From an uncultured Caulobacter sp. (GTDB lineage Bacteria; Pseudomonadota; Alphaproteobacteria; Caulobacterales; Caulobacteraceae), in the NCBI GenBank assembly GCA_937925635.1, contig CALALX010000027.1:90301-154300 (forward strand): DNA of 64,000 nt, in the 5' to 3' direction. The notes under the pieces were generated by a model. The model saw nothing but the letters and a program-made list of their open reading frames with translations. It was not told the origin of the DNA and ran no database searches. The position numbers were made by a program, and so were the translations under genes. This document shows positions 62,342 to 64,000 of this stretch, in pieces (within the stretch, counting starts at the first letter, position 1; each line of letters starts with the position of its first letter).

Positions 62342-64000
62342 TCAGTTCGCGGGTTGCAGGGTGCGGGCCACACCTTCACGGCGGGAATCGGCGCCGCCGA
62401 CGAGGACGCCGTCGACCAGCATGACGCCATGGATGCCGCTTTCCTCGCCGGCCCCGCGCTTCACGACGACGCCGCGAGCCCTGAGCCCTTCGAGCACCTC
62501 GGGCGAGAACTTCTGCGCCTCGCCGTTGAAGTCCGGGCCGCGGGCGACGAGGTTGGGCAGGTCCATGGCCTCCTGCATCGACAGCCGCCAGTCGAGCACG
62601 CCGACCAGGGTCTTGGCGACATAGGCCGGGATGGCGTTGCCGCCGGGCGAGCCGACCGCGCCGACGAACCGTCCTTGGCGATCGAGAACGATCACCGGCG
62701 TCATCGACGACCGGGGACGCTTGCCGCCGGCCACGGCGTTGGCGGCCGGCGCGCCGTCCTTTTCGTTCGGATTGAAAGAGAAATCGGTCATCTGATTGTT
62801 GAGGAAGAAGCCCTCCACGACCCGGCCGGAGCCGAAGTAGGATTCGACCGTGGTGGTCATCGAGACCACATCGCCCTGGGCGTCGACAATCACGAAATGG
62901 GTGGTCCCCGCCGGTTCGTCGGTCATATCGACGCCGGCCAGGGTCGCGCCGGACGGCTTGCCGGCTCGGGGCGGCGCGCCCGCCGCGCTGGCCCCGATCA
63001 GGCGCGCCCGCTGGTCGAGGTAGGCCGGGTCCAGAAGACCGGCGACCGGCACGCGCACGTATCGCGGATCGCCGACATAGCGGTCCCGGTCGGCGTACAT
63101 CACGCGGCTGGCCTCGGCGAACAGGTACCAGGCCTGCGGGTCGCCCGGGCCGCGCTTGTCGATGTCGGTGCGCTCGAGCAGGCCCATCAGCTCCAGCAGG
63201 CCCACGCCGCTGGCGGGCGGCGACGGCGCGCAGATGACGTAGGCGCGATAGGGTTTGCAGATCGGCGCGATCTCGTGCGGCCGATAGCCGGCCAGATCGG
63301 CCAGGGTCATGGTCCCCGGGTAGGGCGCGGCGGTCGTGCGGGCGACGATCTTCTCGGCGATCGGGCCGCTGTAGAGCACCCCGGCGCCCTCGGCCGCCAT
63401 CCGCCGCATCACCGCCGCGTAGGCGGGATTGCGATAGCGATCGCCGGCCTGCAGCAGCGCTCCGTCCGGCCGGGAGAACAGGGCCATGGCGTCGGGCGCC
63501 TTGCCATCGGCGGCGTACTTGGCGATCTGGGCCGCCATGCGCGGGGTGACGGGAAAGCCCTCCTCCGCGGCGCGGGAGGCGTCTTCGAACAGCGCGCTCC
63601 ACGGCAGCTTGCCGTGGCGCTTCTGGACCGCCTGCAGCATGGCCATCGCGCCCGGCACGCCGGTGGCGCGACCGCTGCGAATGGCGTCCGGCCGCTTCAG
63701 GGGCGCGCCGTCCTCGTCCAGGAACATGGTCGGCGACGCCGCGGCGGGCGCGGTCTCACGGCCGTTCCAGGCGGTCACCGCGCCAGTCTCGGCGTCGTAG
63801 TGCATCAGGAAGCCGCCCCCGCCCACGCCGCTCGACTGCGGTTCGACGAGGCCCAGCATCACCTGCACCGCCACGGCCGCGTCGGCGGCGCTGCCGCCCT
63901 TGCGCAGCACGGCGAGGCCAGCGTCGACGGCCATCGGGTTGGCGGCGGCCACGAAGCCGGCCGGCCCTTGCGCGGCCGCGACGGCGGCGGCGGGCGGCGC
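62342..64000 (-). CDS. Gamma-glutamyltransferase, N-terminus cut by the window edge
   Basis: At least 552 residues of a gamma-glutamyltransferase; the frame is open to base 64000, so the true start lies outside. The N-terminal [25 protein letters not shown] and [14 protein letters not shown], and the autocleavage Thr in [12 protein letters not shown], are family features, followed by [11 protein letters not shown] and the small subunit [10 protein letters not shown] and [11 protein letters not shown]. It cleaves gamma-glutamyl bonds of glutathione or conjugates. It is the first visible gene of the operon ending with the dienelactone hydrolase. Confidence 0.93.
   Translation of the reverse strand, partial: APPAAAVAAAQGPAGFVAAANPMAVDAGLAVLRKGGSAADAAVAVQVMLGLVEPQSSGVGGGGFLMHYDAETGAVTAWNGRETAPAAASPTMFLDEDGAPLKRPDAIRSGRATGVPGAMAMLQAVQKRHGKLPWSALFEDASRAAEEGFPVTPRMAAQIAKYAADGKAPDAMALFSRPDGALLQAGDRYRNPAYAAVMRRMAAEGAGVLYSGPIAEKIVARTTAAPYPGTMTLADLAGYRPHEIAPICKPYRAYVICAPSPPASGVGLLELMGLLERTDIDKRGPGDPQAWYLFAEASRVMYADRDRYVGDPRYVRVPVAGLLDPAYLDQRARLIGASAAGAPPRAGKPSGATLAGVDMTDEPAGTTHFVIVDAQGDVVSMTTTVESYFGSGRVVEGFFLNNQMTDFSFNPNEKDGAPAANAVAGGKRPRSSMTPVIVLDRQGRFVGAVGSPGGNAIPAYVAKTLVGVLDWRLSMQEAMDLPNLVARGPDFNGEAQKFSPEVLEGLRARGVVVKRGAGEESGIHGVMLVDGVLVGGADSRREGVARTLQPAN

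Noticed and set aside
1..64000. tRNA, rRNA, CRISPR arrays and insertion sequences
   Set aside because: None was seen by eye; the only repeated element found is the double-hairpin repeat. A tRNA scan and a self-comparison would settle this.

Overview
The window is very GC-rich chromosomal DNA, most likely from a Caulobacterales alphaproteobacterium (Caulobacter/Phenylobacterium type). The main argument is the chemotaxis cluster at about 49.9-57.7 kb. Its gene order, cheX-cheY-cheA-cheW-cheR-cheB-cheY-cheD-cheU-cleA/cheY-cheE, is that of the Caulobacter che1 locus. The FixK/FNR-controlled ccoNOQP-GHIS locus and many acyl-CoA catabolic genes also fit. I saw no rRNA, tRNA, CRISPR array, transposase or prophage.

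Layout. 0.2-8.4 kb: a complete cbb3 oxidase operon (ccoNOQP) with its assembly genes ccoGHIS behind a perfect FNR/FixK box. 8.4-10 kb: a Baeyer-Villiger-type flavin monooxygenase whose promoter carries another FNR/FixK box and a 17-bp palindrome. 10-11.9 kb: a leftward ArsR/SRPBCC/DUF1801 operon. 12-24 kb: a rightward catabolic block (SDR, GST, three acyl-CoA dehydrogenases, two acyl-CoA ligases, a CYP153-like P450, an MFS carrier, and a TetR reading left). 24.2-28.1 kb: a three-gene TIR / unknown / TPR-SLOG-pseudocyclase cassette, the best candidate here for an undescribed signalling or conflict system. 28-33.6 kb: Crp-like and LysR regulators, pirin, WrbA, a secreted amidohydrolase-like protein and an acyl-CoA dehydrogenase. 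33.7-33.9 kb: an unlisted 43-residue membrane microprotein with its own FNR/FixK-like box. 33.9-38.4 kb: another ligase/dehydrogenase pair, an MpaB-like oxygenase and a glyoxalase-fold protein.

38.5-45.5 kb: a compact leftward operon (haloalkane dehalogenase, DUF1330, membrane protein, TetR, formylglycine-generating enzyme, TauD dioxygenase). It faces a metallo-beta-lactamase-fold protein and a sulfatase bearing the Cys motif that the formylglycine enzyme modifies, so organosulfate and/or organohalide use is a reasonable inference. 45.5-49.7 kb: a TrmH methyltransferase, an OprB-like porin and a chemoreceptor. 49.9-57.7 kb: the che1-like operon. Upstream of cheX lies a decayed end of a second chemoreceptor gene. 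58.3-64 kb: an XRE-cupin regulator and a leftward five-gene catabolic operon (gamma-glutamyltransferase cut by the window edge, DHDPS-family lyase, atypical SDR, RraA-family protein, dienelactone hydrolase).

A roughly 113-bp repeat built of two hairpins occurs three times (16.5, 38.4 and 49.8 kb). In each copy the neighbouring gene uses the TAG at the repeat edge as its stop codon, and a fourth gene ends inside the repeat. Gene starts were chosen from ribosome-binding sites and overlaps. Functions are from recognised motifs, without any database search.
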